Source of the DNA: Clostridia bacterium
GTDB taxonomy: Bacteria > Bacillota > Clostridia > TANB77 > CAG-508
Assembly (NCBI GenBank): GCA_017533795.1
Contig: JAFWIH010000020.1
Coordinates: 73,335-137,334, forward strand
DNA: 64,000 nucleotides
Reading direction: 5' to 3'
The stretch's first letter is position 1. The number at the start of each line of letters is the position of its first letter. Both the position numbers and the translations under genes were made by a program. Positions 27,273 through 34,894 of the stretch are shown in pieces. The notes under the pieces are model-generated. The model had not been told where the DNA came from and did not search any database. It saw only the letters and a program-made list of their open reading frames with translations.

Positions 27273-28289
27273 TTATGATTTATCTCCTGTGTCAACGTCA
27301 ACCATTTGGTCTTCTACTTGTAATATGTGTAACCAAATTGCAGGATACCCAATATACTTTATTTTAAATATGTTTTTACCAATTAGTTGATCTTCACGTA
27401 CTTCTTCTTTATCTGGAGTACTATTATTATCTCCTTTTGTGACAAAATAGAATTCTCCATTTTTTTGTTTCTTTTCTATAATTCTATGTATTACAGTGTA
27501 TCCTTCCATTTGATATTCTATAATGTCTCCTACATTTACATCATTTGCATTGCATTTTTTAATAATTGCTACATCTCCAACGCAAATTTCCTTTTCCATA
27601 CTTCCTGTTGCAATGGCTACAGGTTTTATTGGGAATATACCCACAGCAAACCAAACCCCTAAAACTATTAATACAATCAGTGGAATTATATTTTTGGGGT
27701 CTGAGTTTTCAATACTTTCTCTTGACTTTAAATGTTTTAACCTGTTTTTTGTAAACCTAATATATAAGAACAAAACAAATGGTATTGATGTATCTATTAT
27801 TGTAACCATTATCCATGGAGAATTTGGTATAATAGGTGACACCCAAAAATATAAATTAGTTAATAGTTGGTATATAATTGCAGGTATGCAATTACTATAT
27901 ATTGATGTATATGAAAATACCATATTTATTGCAATATAAGGGATAGTTTTTTGCAATATGTATTTGGTTAATGTAAATATTGGAATTCTATGTCCAATAA
28001 ATTTAGTGAATTCAAAATCTATTATAACGTATACAAACGATATTAATAATGCAATTTTTGTTTTGTCTTTGTCATATACATTATTTATTAATTTATATCT
28101 TATATACTCTTTTGCAACAATTACTGTGCCAAGCATCCACAAATTATGTATCAAGCCACGAATTGTTGTACTATATGGATTATGTCCAAATGTTACAACT
28201 AAGCCAGATAGCATATATACTATAATAAATATTAAAGAAGCTATTATAGCATATTGTATAATTGGTTTTTGCATTTTTTTATTTTCCAT
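27273..28289 (-). CDS. S26B (SipW/ER-type) signal peptidase with N-terminal membrane domain
   Basis: 338 aa from the first available ATG. An N-terminal region with several TM helices (about 12-170) precedes a TM at about 200-218 and the peptidase domain. The catalytic Ser lies in ATGSMEKEI; the His of YTVIHRI and Asp of TKGDNN replace the Lys of ordinary type I signal peptidases, the SipW/archaeal/ER pattern. It should cleave the SYAAF/GYATF-type signals of its neighbours. In-frame coding continues upstream to about 28397 (FWIGVAIFLYFALGKS), where a one-base shift separates it from a well-initiated start at 28461; this ATG may be a secondary start in a frameshifted gene. Confidence 0.85.
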   Translation of the reverse strand: MENKKMQKPIIQYAIIASLIFIIVYMLSGLVVTFGHNPYSTTIRGLIHNLWMLGTVIVAKEYIRYKLINNVYDKDKTKIALLISFVYVIIDFEFTKFIGHRIPIFTLTKYILQKTIPYIAINMVFSYTSIYSNCIPAIIYQLLTNLYFWVSPIIPNSPWIMVTIIDTSIPFVLFLYIRFTKNRLKHLKSRESIENSDPKNIIPLIVLIVLGVWFAVGIFPIKPVAIATGSMEKEICVGDVAIIKKCNANDVNVGDIIEYQMEGYTVIHRIIEKKQKNGEFYFVTKGDNNSTPDKEEVREDQLIGKNIFKIKYIGYPAIWLHILQVEDQMVDVDTGDKS

Positions 28290-28344
28290 GCTTTTTCCAA
28301 GTGCAAAGTATAAAAAAATTGCAACGCCAATCCAAAAAATTGGA

Positions 28345-28461
28345 TTAATTATATAAAGATATACAATATTTATTTCTTTTATTAATTTTAAACTGCCGAA
28401 GTAGTCCGTAAAGAAGCATTACAATAATTGTAATAATTGTTGCTACTTTTGATTTTTGCAT
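28345..28461 (-). other. Probable frameshifted N-terminus of the S26B peptidase
   Basis: A 38-codon frame starts MQKSKVATIITIIVMLLYG with a good AGAGGT site before its ATG, then runs off into a basic stretch. Removing one base in CGGCAG (near 28397) joins it to the downstream frame and gives one continuous membrane protein, extending the peptidase by about 55 residues. It could be a real mutation or a sequencing error. Confidence 0.6.
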
Positions 28462-28503
28462 TGTCTTACCTCTTTATTTTTGAATTAAATTAGGAAAATC
28501 AAG

Positions 28504-28539
28504 ACAAGGGCATAAACCTTTGTTAGTCTATACCCTTGT
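28504..28539 (-). terminator. Terminator after the TasA-like gene
   Basis: An 11-bp stem (28504-28514 with 28529-28539, one G-U in RNA) with a 14-nt loop, followed by CTTGATTTTCC. The modest T-run suggests partial readthrough into the peptidase gene. Confidence 0.65.
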
Positions 28540-28552
28540 TGTTTTTCTCAAA

Positions 28553-29122
28553 CTATGGTTGTGCATCTGTATGTGATGGTGTACCAGTAAATTCTGTTGT
28601 TTCTTGTGTATAGTTGTATGTAATTGTAAATGTTTTATTACCTAAAGCTGCAACTGTAGATGTAGTTTTCCATTTAACAAGAAATGTTGCTGTACAAGTT
28701 CCACCATTTGCTGCAAGCACTTCATTTTCAGCTGGTCCAGCAGCTTGAGTTACTTCAAAATCAGTATCTGTACCTGTAACTGTAAATCCAGTTAATTTTG
28801 CAGGCATAGTACTATTGTTTGTAACAACTGCTTCTAGTAAAACTCCGTCGCCTGGGTATGCTAAATCAACTGATGCTGTGATTGTATCGTTTGTTTTAGT
28901 TGTTGTAGATATAGTAGCTGTGTTGTTATGTGTATTATCTACAGTAGTACCATCTGCTTTTAGCCATCTTGTTTGAGTGAACCTAACATCCCAGCTACCT
29001 GTACCTGTTGCAGTACCATTAATAGTTAATGTTGCTGTAAATGTAGCATAGCCTAAAGCTAATGCTAATAATATTACAACTAGAGCTATTACTAGCGCAC
29101 TTCTTTTCTTTGTTTTTTTCAT
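28553..29122 (-). CDS. SipW-dependent secreted protein, TasA/CalY-like
   Basis: 189 aa: a basic start MKKTKKRS, hydrophobic helix, and the export signature LGYATFTATLTINGTATG, followed by a Thr/Asn-rich beta-sandwich with no Cys in the structural part and a short tail TPSHTDAQP. Length and signal type match TasA/CalY/BsaA-like matrix proteins cleaved by SipW. It lies first in the cluster with the S26B peptidase, DUF5305 protein and LamG-like protein. Strong AGGAGGGAG site. A fibre-forming matrix role is inferred, not shown. Confidence 0.85.
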   Translation of the reverse strand: MKKTKKRSALVIALVVILLALALGYATFTATLTINGTATGTGSWDVRFTQTRWLKADGTTVDNTHNNTATISTTTKTNDTITASVDLAYPGDGVLLEAVVTNNSTMPAKLTGFTVTGTDTDFEVTQAAGPAENEVLAANGGTCTATFLVKWKTTSTVAALGNKTFTITYNYTQETTEFTGTPSHTDAQP

Positions 29123-29200
29123 TTGAATCTCCCTCCTAATTTATTCTATATATAGTGTAATATTTTAAATGCAAAAATACAATTACAGAAATATGTTTTT

Positions 29201-29232
29201 TTTATTACAAAATTGTTGCATTTTGTAATAAA
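29201..29232. promoter_or_regulatory. Perfect 13-bp inverted repeat between divergent genes
   Basis: TTTATTACAAAAT and its exact complement, separated by TGTTGC, lie midway between the divergent starts at 29122 (minus) and 29329 (plus). Related ATTACA/TGTAAT half-sites recur on both sides. It is the size of a dimeric regulator's operator. No U-tract follows it, so it is not an obvious terminator. Confidence 0.55.
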
Positions 29233-29328
29233 TTTGTAACTTTATTTTAATTTAATTGTAATGGCTTTTTTTATTAAAGTATGTTATATTATTTTTGTAG
29301 ATTATTATTTACAAAGGAGAAAAGTTTT

Positions 29329-30354
29329 ATGAATACCTCTATTTATAATAATACATTTTTAAATAGTCTATTTACTGCAAAAGAATTTAAATTTATAGAA
29401 GATATGGATTCAGATTCGCAAAAATATGATTCTTTATTAAAAGTTGAAATTGCATATAGAGATAAAATAGTAACATTTATAAATGTATTAAGAGACAAAA
29501 TGGTTAAAGGTGAAAACTTTGAAGAAAACGAAAGTTTAGATGATCTTTTAAAAACATCTCAAGAATGTTTTGATAAAGTTAATGAAAATATAAAAACTAT
29601 ACAGGGCAATAAAGAAACTTCAGATAATATTAATAAAAAAATTGTAGATTTATTAATAAATATAGATTCACAAATAGACAATATGCCAGCTTCAAAGTTT
29701 TACGATCAAGCTTCTAATTTAAAAGACGAAATAAGTGCATATACAGAGAAAGTAGAAAGTTTTAAGCCTACACTGGAAGCAAATGATTCATCTATAAATG
29801 CTTTTCTAGATAAAGAAACAGTTAAAAAATATCTTGATAGCATAATAAATATAGAAGAAGAACCTGTAATTGAAGATGAACCTTCTGACGTTGTAAAAAC
29901 AATAAGTGAAGATGAATTAAATGAATTATCTGAAAACATAAAAGAAGACAATGACACTCTTTTGGTATCTGAAAAGGATAGTAAAGTATACCTACCTTAT
30001 TCAAAAGAAGAAGTTCTTGAATACTTAGAGCAATACCCTAAACAGTATAAATCATTTTCAGATGTAGTAAACCAAGAATTTATTTTTCCTATAGACTTTT
30101 ATATTAAACACCCAATAATTGCACGTTTTAGGGAAACTTATGCATTAATTCGTGATAGAGAATCAAAAGCTATTATAGATGCATTTAAAATGGCAATGGA
30201 TACAATGTTCCATCATGATTTAAACCCAGCAATAATTGCAGCATGTAAATCCCAAAAGCAACTAGAAAAATATATAACTTGTTTAGAAAAGAAAAAATTA
30301 GAAGAGTTTAATGACTTTAAAATAAAATTTGAAGTAACACCTTTAAAAGCATAA
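29329..30354 (+). CDS. Coiled-coil-rich cytosolic protein, unknown function
   Basis: 341 aa, acidic, with long predicted helices in the first 200 residues (runs of E/K/N/D with heptad-like Leu/Ile), an acidic linker (EEEPVIEDEPSD) near 185-195, and a C-terminal ~110-residue helical domain (YLPYSKEEVLEYLEQYP to the end). No signal peptide or TM. No family recognised. The ATG at 29329 has AAAGGAG upstream. It is divergent from the TasA-like gene across a palindromic region and ends at a strong terminator. Confidence 0.8.
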   Translation: MNTSIYNNTFLNSLFTAKEFKFIEDMDSDSQKYDSLLKVEIAYRDKIVTFINVLRDKMVKGENFEENESLDDLLKTSQECFDKVNENIKTIQGNKETSDNINKKIVDLLINIDSQIDNMPASKFYDQASNLKDEISAYTEKVESFKPTLEANDSSINAFLDKETVKKYLDSIINIEEEPVIEDEPSDVVKTISEDELNELSENIKEDNDTLLVSEKDSKVYLPYSKEEVLEYLEQYPKQYKSFSDVVNQEFIFPIDFYIKHPIIARFRETYALIRDRESKAIIDAFKMAMDTMFHHDLNPAIIAACKSQKQLEKYITCLEKKKLEEFNDFKIKFEVTPLKA

Positions 30355-30355
30355 A

Positions 30356-30388
30356 AGGACGAGCTTGAAAAAGCTCGTCCTCTTTTTT
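30356..30388 (+). terminator. Intrinsic terminator, possibly shared by convergent genes
   Basis: An 11-bp stem AGGACGAGCTT/AAGCTCGTCCT with a 4-nt loop, followed by CTTTTTTGC on the plus strand. On the minus strand it is followed by TTTTATGC, so it may also end the 30404 gene. Confidence 0.92.
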
Positions 30389-30403
30389 GCTCTTTTAAGA
30401 GCT

Positions 30404-30688
30404 TTACGCCGGAATCTTAAACAGCATCTCAACCCTCATGAGTTGCAAATTGTCTTCCGCAACACAATCGTAGTTTTCAAAAAGCTGCTTCTTTGCATCG
30501 TAGAACTCCTGGTTTACTTCCACGAGTTCCTGCAAGGAGACACCAGTCGAAAGCGAAGCCAACACCATGGCCTCTGTAACAAACCGATCGACATCCTGTT
30601 CGCATACAAAGTTATCCCACGCATGTGGTATAGTTGCCTCCAGATCGCTCCAGTCAACAACATCCCACTTGTAGTTCTTTCTTGCCAT
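30404..30688 (-). CDS. 94-aa protein of unknown function with a regulated leader
   Basis: MARKNYKWDVVDWSDLE at the start, then an acidic helical protein with no Cys cluster, TM or signal peptide. No family recognised. Codons are clearly richer in G and C than the neighbours (CTC, TCG, GTC, GAG and ACC are frequent), which suggests different ancestry. It has an AGGAGG ribosome site 6 nt before the ATG, buried in a strong leader stem, and its own consensus promoter at 30789-30817. Ends near a shared terminator. Confidence 0.8.
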   Translation of the reverse strand: MARKNYKWDVVDWSDLEATIPHAWDNFVCEQDVDRFVTEAMVLASLSTGVSLQELVEVNQEFYDAKKQLFENYDCVAEDNLQLMRVEMLFKIPA

Positions 30689-30764
30689 GTGCTACCTCCT
30701 ATTCTTCGATTGAATTGTCAAAGCTTGGAGGATAGCACATAAGCCCTCCAAACTTTGGAAGGCT
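30687..30764 (-). promoter_or_regulatory. Leader RNA with mutually exclusive stems that can hide the ribosome site
   Basis: Four segments in transcript order: 1 AGCCTTCC (30764-30757), 2 GGAGGGCT (30749-30742), 3 ATGTGCTATCCTCC (30740-30727), 4 GGAGGTAGCACAT (30699-30687). 1 pairs with 2; 2 can instead pair with 3 (TTGGAGG/CCTCCAA); 3 pairs with 4 over 13 bp with one bulge. Segment 4 holds the ribosome site and start codon of the 94-aa gene. No U-run follows any stem, so control would act on translation. Confidence 0.65.
30699..30740 (-). CDS. Possible 13-aa leader peptide
   Basis: ATG at 30740 opens MCYPPSFDNSIEE with a TAG stop at 30701-30699; GGAGGG lies 3-4 nt upstream of the ATG. The stop codon overlaps the AGGAGG site of the 94-aa gene. 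A ribosome translating it would open stem 3:4, so translational coupling or attenuation is the likely purpose if it is real. Confidence 0.4.
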   Translation of the reverse strand: MCYPPSFDNSIEE

Positions 30765-30788
30765 CTTTTCTACAAGTCTTCGTATGCT

Positions 30789-30817
30789 ATTATAACACAC
30801 TATTTTCTAAAATTCAA
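30789..30817 (-). promoter_or_regulatory. Promoter of the 94-aa gene
   Basis: TTGAAT (30817-30812), exact 17-nt spacer, TATAAT (30794-30789). The -35 lies in the last codons of glyS. The predicted leader is about 95 nt. Confidence 0.75.
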
Positions 30818-32189
30818 TTCTTTTTGCAATATAATTTTCCAATTCATCAATTTTTACTCTAACTTGTTCCATTGTATCTCTATCTCTTATTGTTACAGAT
30901 TCATCTTCTATTGTATCAAAATCAACAGTTACGCAGTATGGTGTACCAATTTCGTCTTCTCGTCTATAACGTTTTCCAATGCTACCTGCTTCATCATAAT
31001 CACACATAAATTTTTTAGATAATCTTGAATATACTTCGTCTGCTTTTTCTGATAATTTTTTAGATAATGGTAAAACCGCAACTTTGTATGGAGCTAAAGC
31101 TGGGTGTAAATGTAATACAGTTCTTGTATCTCCATCTGCAATTTCTTCTTCATCATAGCTATTACATAAAAATGCTAAAACAACTCTATCTGCACCTAGT
31201 GATGGTTCTATTACATATGGTACATATTTTTGTTTTGTTTCTGGGTCTTGGTAAGACATATCTTGCTTTGAGTGATTCATGTGTTGAGTTAAGTCATAAT
31301 CTGTTCTATCTGCAATTCCCCATAATTCTCCCCATCCAAATGGAAATGCAAATTCTATGTCTGTTGTTGCTTTACTGTAAAATACCAATTCTTCTGGTGA
31401 ATGGTCTCTTAAACGAATATTCTCTTTTTTCATACCTAAGTCTAAAAGCCATTTTTCACAAAAGTCTTTCCAATATTTATGCCATTCTAAGTCAGTCCCT
31501 GGTTCACAGAAAAACTCTAATTCCATTTGTTCAAATTCACGTGTTCTAAATGTAAAGTTTCCAGGTGTAATTTCGTTTCTAAATGCTTTACCTATTTGAG
31601 CAATACCCATAGGCATTTTCTTTCTTGAAGTTCTTAATACATTTTTAAAGTCTACAAATATACCTTGTGCTGTTTCTGGTCTTAAATAAATTTCAGCTGT
31701 AGAATCTTCAGTTACACCTTGAAATGTTTTAAACATTAGATTAAACTTTCTTATTCCAGTAAAATTTGTTTTTCCACAACTTGGGCATGGTATTTTATTT
31801 TTTTCTATAAAACTTGTTAATTCATCATCAGACATACCATCTGCTATCATGTCTTTGCCATTATCATGTGCCCATTCTTCTATTAATTTATCTGCTCTAT
31901 GTCTTGTTTTACATTCTTTACAATCTATTAATGGATCAGAAAATCCACCAACATGGCCAGATGCAACCCAAGTTTCTGGATTCATTAAAATTGCAGCATC
32001 TAACCCTACTATATTTTTTTGTTCTTGAATAAATTTTTTTCTCCATGCATTTTTAACATTATTCTTTATTTCATTGCCTAATGGCCCATAGTCCCATGTA
32101 TTTGCTAATCCACCATAGATTTCAGATCCAGGATAAATTATACCTCTATTTTTGCAAAGTGCTACTAGTGTATCCATTGATTTTAACAT
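30807..32189 (-). CDS. glyS: Glycyl-tRNA synthetase (dimeric, class II)
   Basis: Charges tRNA-Gly. 460 aa, the usual length of the single-chain alpha2 enzyme. Class II motifs: [15 protein letters not shown] near 170, motif 2 [28 protein letters not shown] near 206-233, motif 3 [14 protein letters not shown] near 333; the C-terminal ~90 residues form the anticodon-binding domain. A cysteine insert CKEC...CPSCGK near 96-139 could bind zinc. No T-box leader; a simple promoter lies upstream. Confidence 0.97.
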   Translation of the reverse strand: MLKSMDTLVALCKNRGIIYPGSEIYGGLANTWDYGPLGNEIKNNVKNAWRKKFIQEQKNIVGLDAAILMNPETWVASGHVGGFSDPLIDCKECKTRHRADKLIEEWAHDNGKDMIADGMSDDELTSFIEKNKIPCPSCGKTNFTGIRKFNLMFKTFQGVTEDSTAEIYLRPETAQGIFVDFKNVLRTSRKKMPMGIAQIGKAFRNEITPGNFTFRTREFEQMELEFFCEPGTDLEWHKYWKDFCEKWLLDLGMKKENIRLRDHSPEELVFYSKATTDIEFAFPFGWGELWGIADRTDYDLTQHMNHSKQDMSYQDPETKQKYVPYVIEPSLGADRVVLAFLCNSYDEEEIADGDTRTVLHLHPALAPYKVAVLPLSKKLSEKADEVYSRLSKKFMCDYDEAGSIGKRYRREDEIGTPYCVTVDFDTIEDESVTIRDRDTMEQVRVKIDELENYIAKRIEF

Positions 32190-32215
32190 AAAATTTTCCT
32201 CCTTGTACTTTAAAT

Positions 32216-32244
32216 AGTATATTATCGAGTTGTAAAAAAGTCAA
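32216..32244 (-). promoter_or_regulatory. Promoter of glyS
   Basis: TTGACT (32244-32239), exact 17-nt spacer, TATACT (32221-32216), about 20 nt before the expected ribosome site AAGGAGG. Confidence 0.75.
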
Positions 32245-32262
32245 TAAAATTTAAAAAAGTTA

Positions 32263-32291
32263 TTGCTAAAATGTAAATTTTATGCTAATAT
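32263..32291 (+). promoter_or_regulatory. Promoter of tRNA-Trp
   Basis: TTGCTA (32263-32268), 17-nt spacer, TAATAT (32286-32291); an overlapping TATAAT at 32292-32297 is an alternative -10. The expected start lies a few bases before the tRNA. Confidence 0.5.
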
Positions 32292-32310
32292 TATAATTGT
32301 TATTTGAATT

Positions 32311-32386
32311 AGGGGTGTAGTGTCAATGGTTAGCACGATGGTCTCCAAAACCACAAGTCTGAGTTCGAGTCTTAGCACCCCTGCCA
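32311..32386 (+). tRNA. tRNA-Trp (anticodon CCA)
   Basis: Acceptor AGGGGTG with CACCCCT, discriminator G and encoded CCA; D-arm with CAATGGTTAGCA; anticodon loop CTCCAAA (anticodon CCA) on a TGGT/ACCA stem; T-arm GAGTTCGAGTC. Followed directly by a terminator. Confidence 0.95.
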
Positions 32387-32392
32387 TTTTTA

Positions 32393-32431
32393 AAAGCCTT
32401 ACACCCTAATTAGTGTAAGGCTTTATTTTTT
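32393..32431 (+). terminator. Terminator of tRNA-Trp
   Basis: A perfect 12-bp stem AAAGCCTTACAC/GTGTAAGGCTTT with an 8-nt loop, followed by ATTTTTTCG. Confidence 0.93.
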
Positions 32432-32439
32432 CGATTGGA

Positions 32440-33035
32440 GTGATTTTTATTCTTAAAAGTTTTAATAGTTTTTTTATAATCTTATCTTTTTTAGTTTTTT
32501 TTATTTGTATATTCTTTACACCTACACTCTTTGAATCTAAAAATTTGTCAGCCAATATATCTAATGAAATTTTAGCAATTAATCCTAATGGCTTTGTTTG
32601 GCCAACTCCAGGATATACAAGAATTAATTCTTTTTTTGGTAAGCGTTTTGCTCCAACAAAAGGAGCTTCAACTTTTCATAAGGGAATAGATATTGGTGCC
32701 CCAGAAGGGACCTCCTTTATTGCAGTTGCGGATGGTGAAATCACATTTGCAAATTTTTTAGGAGGTGGAGGTTATACTCTTACTCTAACTGTCCGGGAAT
32801 TTAAAAATATCTTATTGTCATTGTAATCCTAATTTTATAGTTCATGTTGGAGATATAGTAAAGCAAGGCCAAGTTATACGGAAACGTTGGCCCCAAATAC
32901 GTATATGGCATTATAGGAAATCAATATAAAGATTCTAGTGGTAAGCCAACAAATGGTGCAACAACAGGCCCACACTTACATTTAGGAATTAGAAAAGATG
33001 GTGAATATGTTAATCCATTAGATTATTTTGAGTGA
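32440..33035 (+). pseudogene. Broken M23 (LytM-like) zinc endopeptidase gene
   Basis: The first frame encodes a TM/signal segment (about 8-28), then TRINSFFGKRFAP and FHKGIDIGAPEGTSF, the first zinc-binding segment of M23 peptidases, and stops early at 32826. The remaining domain is present in other frames: dropping one base near 32791 gives SGNLKISYCHCNPNFIVHVGD, and dropping the C at 32879 restores GNVGPKYVYG to TTGPHLHLGIRKDGEYVNPLDYFE and a stop at 33035. GPHLHLG is the second zinc motif. Two independent single-base insertions in one gene indicate a pseudogene or poor sequence here. GTG start at 32440. Confidence 0.85.
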
Positions 33036-33080
33036 ATCGAGCAAGTGGTTCCAACCAACAATGGCGGTCAAATTACAAAA

Positions 33081-33110
33081 AAAAACGTAGGTAGTTTTTC
33101 CTACGTTTTT
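33081..33110. terminator. Bidirectional terminator
   Basis: An 11-bp stem AAAAACGTAGG/CCTACGTTTTT with an 8-nt loop lies between the convergent M23 pseudogene and the 33117 gene; T-runs occur on both sides (on the minus strand TTTTTTTTTG). Confidence 0.85.
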
Positions 33111-33116
33111 CATTTA

Positions 33117-33452
33117 TTAAACTTTTTTCCAAAACCAATCTAAGCTATTATCTATACTTTTTTTGCCTAGCTCTCTTGCTTCTATATCATCTACCCACAA
33201 GTAAGCAAAGAAAGATATTAAAACAAATATAAAGTCTATAGCTAAGCATCCTGTATATGTTGTTGATAAATAAGAATATTCACTTGATAATGTTAATAAT
33301 TGAACTGTATGTGTTATTAGTAGAGCTAAATGACCTACTAATGGTAATACCGCTACATAACTTTTTTTAATTTCTTGTCCTAAAAATATTAATAAAATTG
33401 TTGCCATTAATACTAGAAATAAAGTTAATGGACTTGTTACATTAATAAACAT
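33117..33452 (-). CDS. 111-aa membrane protein, unknown function
   Basis: Three hydrophobic segments (about 8-25, 33-55 and 66-88) and a short charged C-terminal tail (RELGKKSIDNSLDWFWKKV). No motif recognised. It has its own promoter upstream and a terminator downstream, and sits at the end of the surface-polysaccharide region without obvious connection to it. Confidence 0.7.
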   Translation of the reverse strand: MFINVTSPLTLFLVLMATILLIFLGQEIKKSYVAVLPLVGHLALLITHTVQLLTLSSEYSYLSTTYTGCLAIDFIFVLISFFAYLWVDDIEARELGKKSIDNSLDWFWKKV

Positions 33453-33495
33453 TTGTAATTCCCCCTATTTTTTTCTTATGTTTTTTCATAACTAT

Positions 33496-33524
33496 TATAT
33501 ACCATAATTGAAAAATTAAATCAA
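33496..33524 (-). promoter_or_regulatory. Promoter of the 111-aa membrane protein gene
   Basis: TTGATT (33524-33519), 17-nt spacer, TATATA (33501-33496), overlapping a TATAAT. Located just after the glmM stop. Confidence 0.5.
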
Positions 33525-33526
33525 TA

Positions 33527-34894
33527 CTATTTTAAATTTTCTTCAATTTTTTTTGCAATTTCTGTTGCCTTTTCTTCTATATAGTTTTGGTCCTCTCCTT
33601 CAATCATAACTCTAACAAGTGGTTCTGTACCTGATGGTCTAATTAAAACTCTTCCATTTCCAGAGAACTCTTTTTCTAATTCTTCTATTGCAGATTTTAT
33701 TTCTAAGTCATTTTCGTATTCGTACTTTTTGTCACTAGACACTTTTGCATTTACTAGAACTTGTGGATATGTTCTTAATTTACTACTCAATTCTGAAGCT
33801 GCTTTTCCACTTTCTAATATTGCTTGTATTAGCATTAATGAAGTTAAAATTCCATCTCCTGTAGGATTATAGTCAAGTAATATAATATGTCCAGATTGTT
33901 CTCCTCCAAGATTATATCCGTTTTTTAACATTTCTTCTAATACATATCTGTCTCCTACTTTTGTTTGAATTAGTTTTAAGTTTTCCTTTTCACAATACTT
34001 GTTTAATCCTAAATTACTCATAACAGTTGCTACAACAGTATTATTTTTTAGTTTTGATTTTTTATTTAGGTATTCTGATATAATTGCAAGAAGATTATCA
34101 CCATCTATAATGTTACCTAATTCATCTATAGCTAAGCATCTGTCTCCATCTCCATCATATGCAACACCTAAACTTAATTTATTTGTAAGAACATAGTCTC
34201 TTAACATTTCTAAATGTGTTGAACCACATTTATCATTAATATTTACACCATTTGGATTATTATTTATTATATGATATTTTATACCTAAAGCTTTGAATAC
34301 TTCTTCTGCAACTTTGTAGGTAGCTCCATTTGCAGTATCTATTGCAACCTCAAAACCATCTTTGTTGTATTCTTTTATATTCTCTGCAAAAATTTCTTTA
34401 AAGAATTCTACATACTTGTTTATTAGGTCAGTTCTTATTTCTGATACACCAATTTTTTCTCCAACTGCAGTTAACTCTTCAAATTTTTCATCAGACTCCA
34501 TTACCTCTTCTATTTCTTCTTCAATTTCATCAGGAATTTTCATACCTTTATTGCTAAAATATTTTACGCCATTAAACTCAAATGTATTGTGTGATGCAGA
34601 TATAACAACACTAGCGTCTGCATTAAGTGTTCTCGTTAAGTAAGCAACCGCTGGTGTTGGCATAACTCCAAGTAGCTTTACATTTGCTCCATAGCTTAAA
34701 AAACCTGCTGTCATAGCACTTTCTATTAATGTTCCAGAAATTCTTGTATCCCTACCAATAAGAATAGTTGGTGTATGATCTGTATGCTTTGATAACGCAT
34801 ATGCTCCTGCTTTTGCTACTCTATATACTAACTCTGGAGTTAGCTCTGTGTTAGCAATTCTTCTAATTCCATCTGTTCCAAAATATTTTCTCAT
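33527..34894 (-). CDS. glmM: Phosphoglucosamine mutase
   Basis: Converts glucosamine-6-phosphate to glucosamine-1-phosphate for UDP-GlcNAc synthesis. 455 aa, usual length. Visible: N-terminal MRKYFGTDGIRR, the active-site serine loop VVISASHN near 100 (next residues TFEFNG rather than the usual PYEDNG), the metal loop DGDGDR near 243, EQSGHIIL near 327 and the phosphate-binding RPSGTEPLVRVM near 428. Its first 32 nt overlap the 3' end of cpsB, whose codons contain its ribosome site, so translation is coupled. Confidence 0.96.
   Translation of the reverse strand: MRKYFGTDGIRRIANTELTPELVYRVAKAGAYALSKHTDHTPTILIGRDTRISGTLIESAMTAGFLSYGANVKLLGVMPTPAVAYLTRTLNADASVVISASHNTFEFNGVKYFSNKGMKIPDEIEEEIEEVMESDEKFEELTAVGEKIGVSEIRTDLINKYVEFFKEIFAENIKEYNKDGFEVAIDTANGATYKVAEEVFKALGIKYHIINNNPNGVNINDKCGSTHLEMLRDYVLTNKLSLGVAYDGDGDRCLAIDELGNIIDGDNLLAIISEYLNKKSKLKNNTVVATVMSNLGLNKYCEKENLKLIQTKVGDRYVLEEMLKNGYNLGGEQSGHIILLDYNPTGDGILTSLMLIQAILESGKAASELSSKLRTYPQVLVNAKVSSDKKYEYENDLEIKSAIEELEKEFSGNGRVLIRPSGTEPLVRVMIEGEDQNYIEEKATEIAKKIEENLK

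Noticed and set aside
28290..28461. Programmed -1 ribosomal frameshift in the S26B peptidase gene
   Set aside because: The needed shift is +1 and no slippery heptamer in the correct phase is present; mutation or sequence error is simpler.
29706..30004. Minus-strand frames of 60-83 codons inside the 29329 gene
   Set aside because: They lie opposite a long coding frame with a good start and have no ribosome sites; typical antisense shadows.
30404..30688. Toxin-antitoxin assignment for the 94-aa gene
   Set aside because: No partner gene and no recognisable toxin or antitoxin motif.
30807..32290. T-box riboswitch upstream of glyS, trpS, cysS or hisS
   Set aside because: The upstream spaces are under 120 nt and no specifier loop or T-box AGGGUGGNACCGCG-like sequence is seen.
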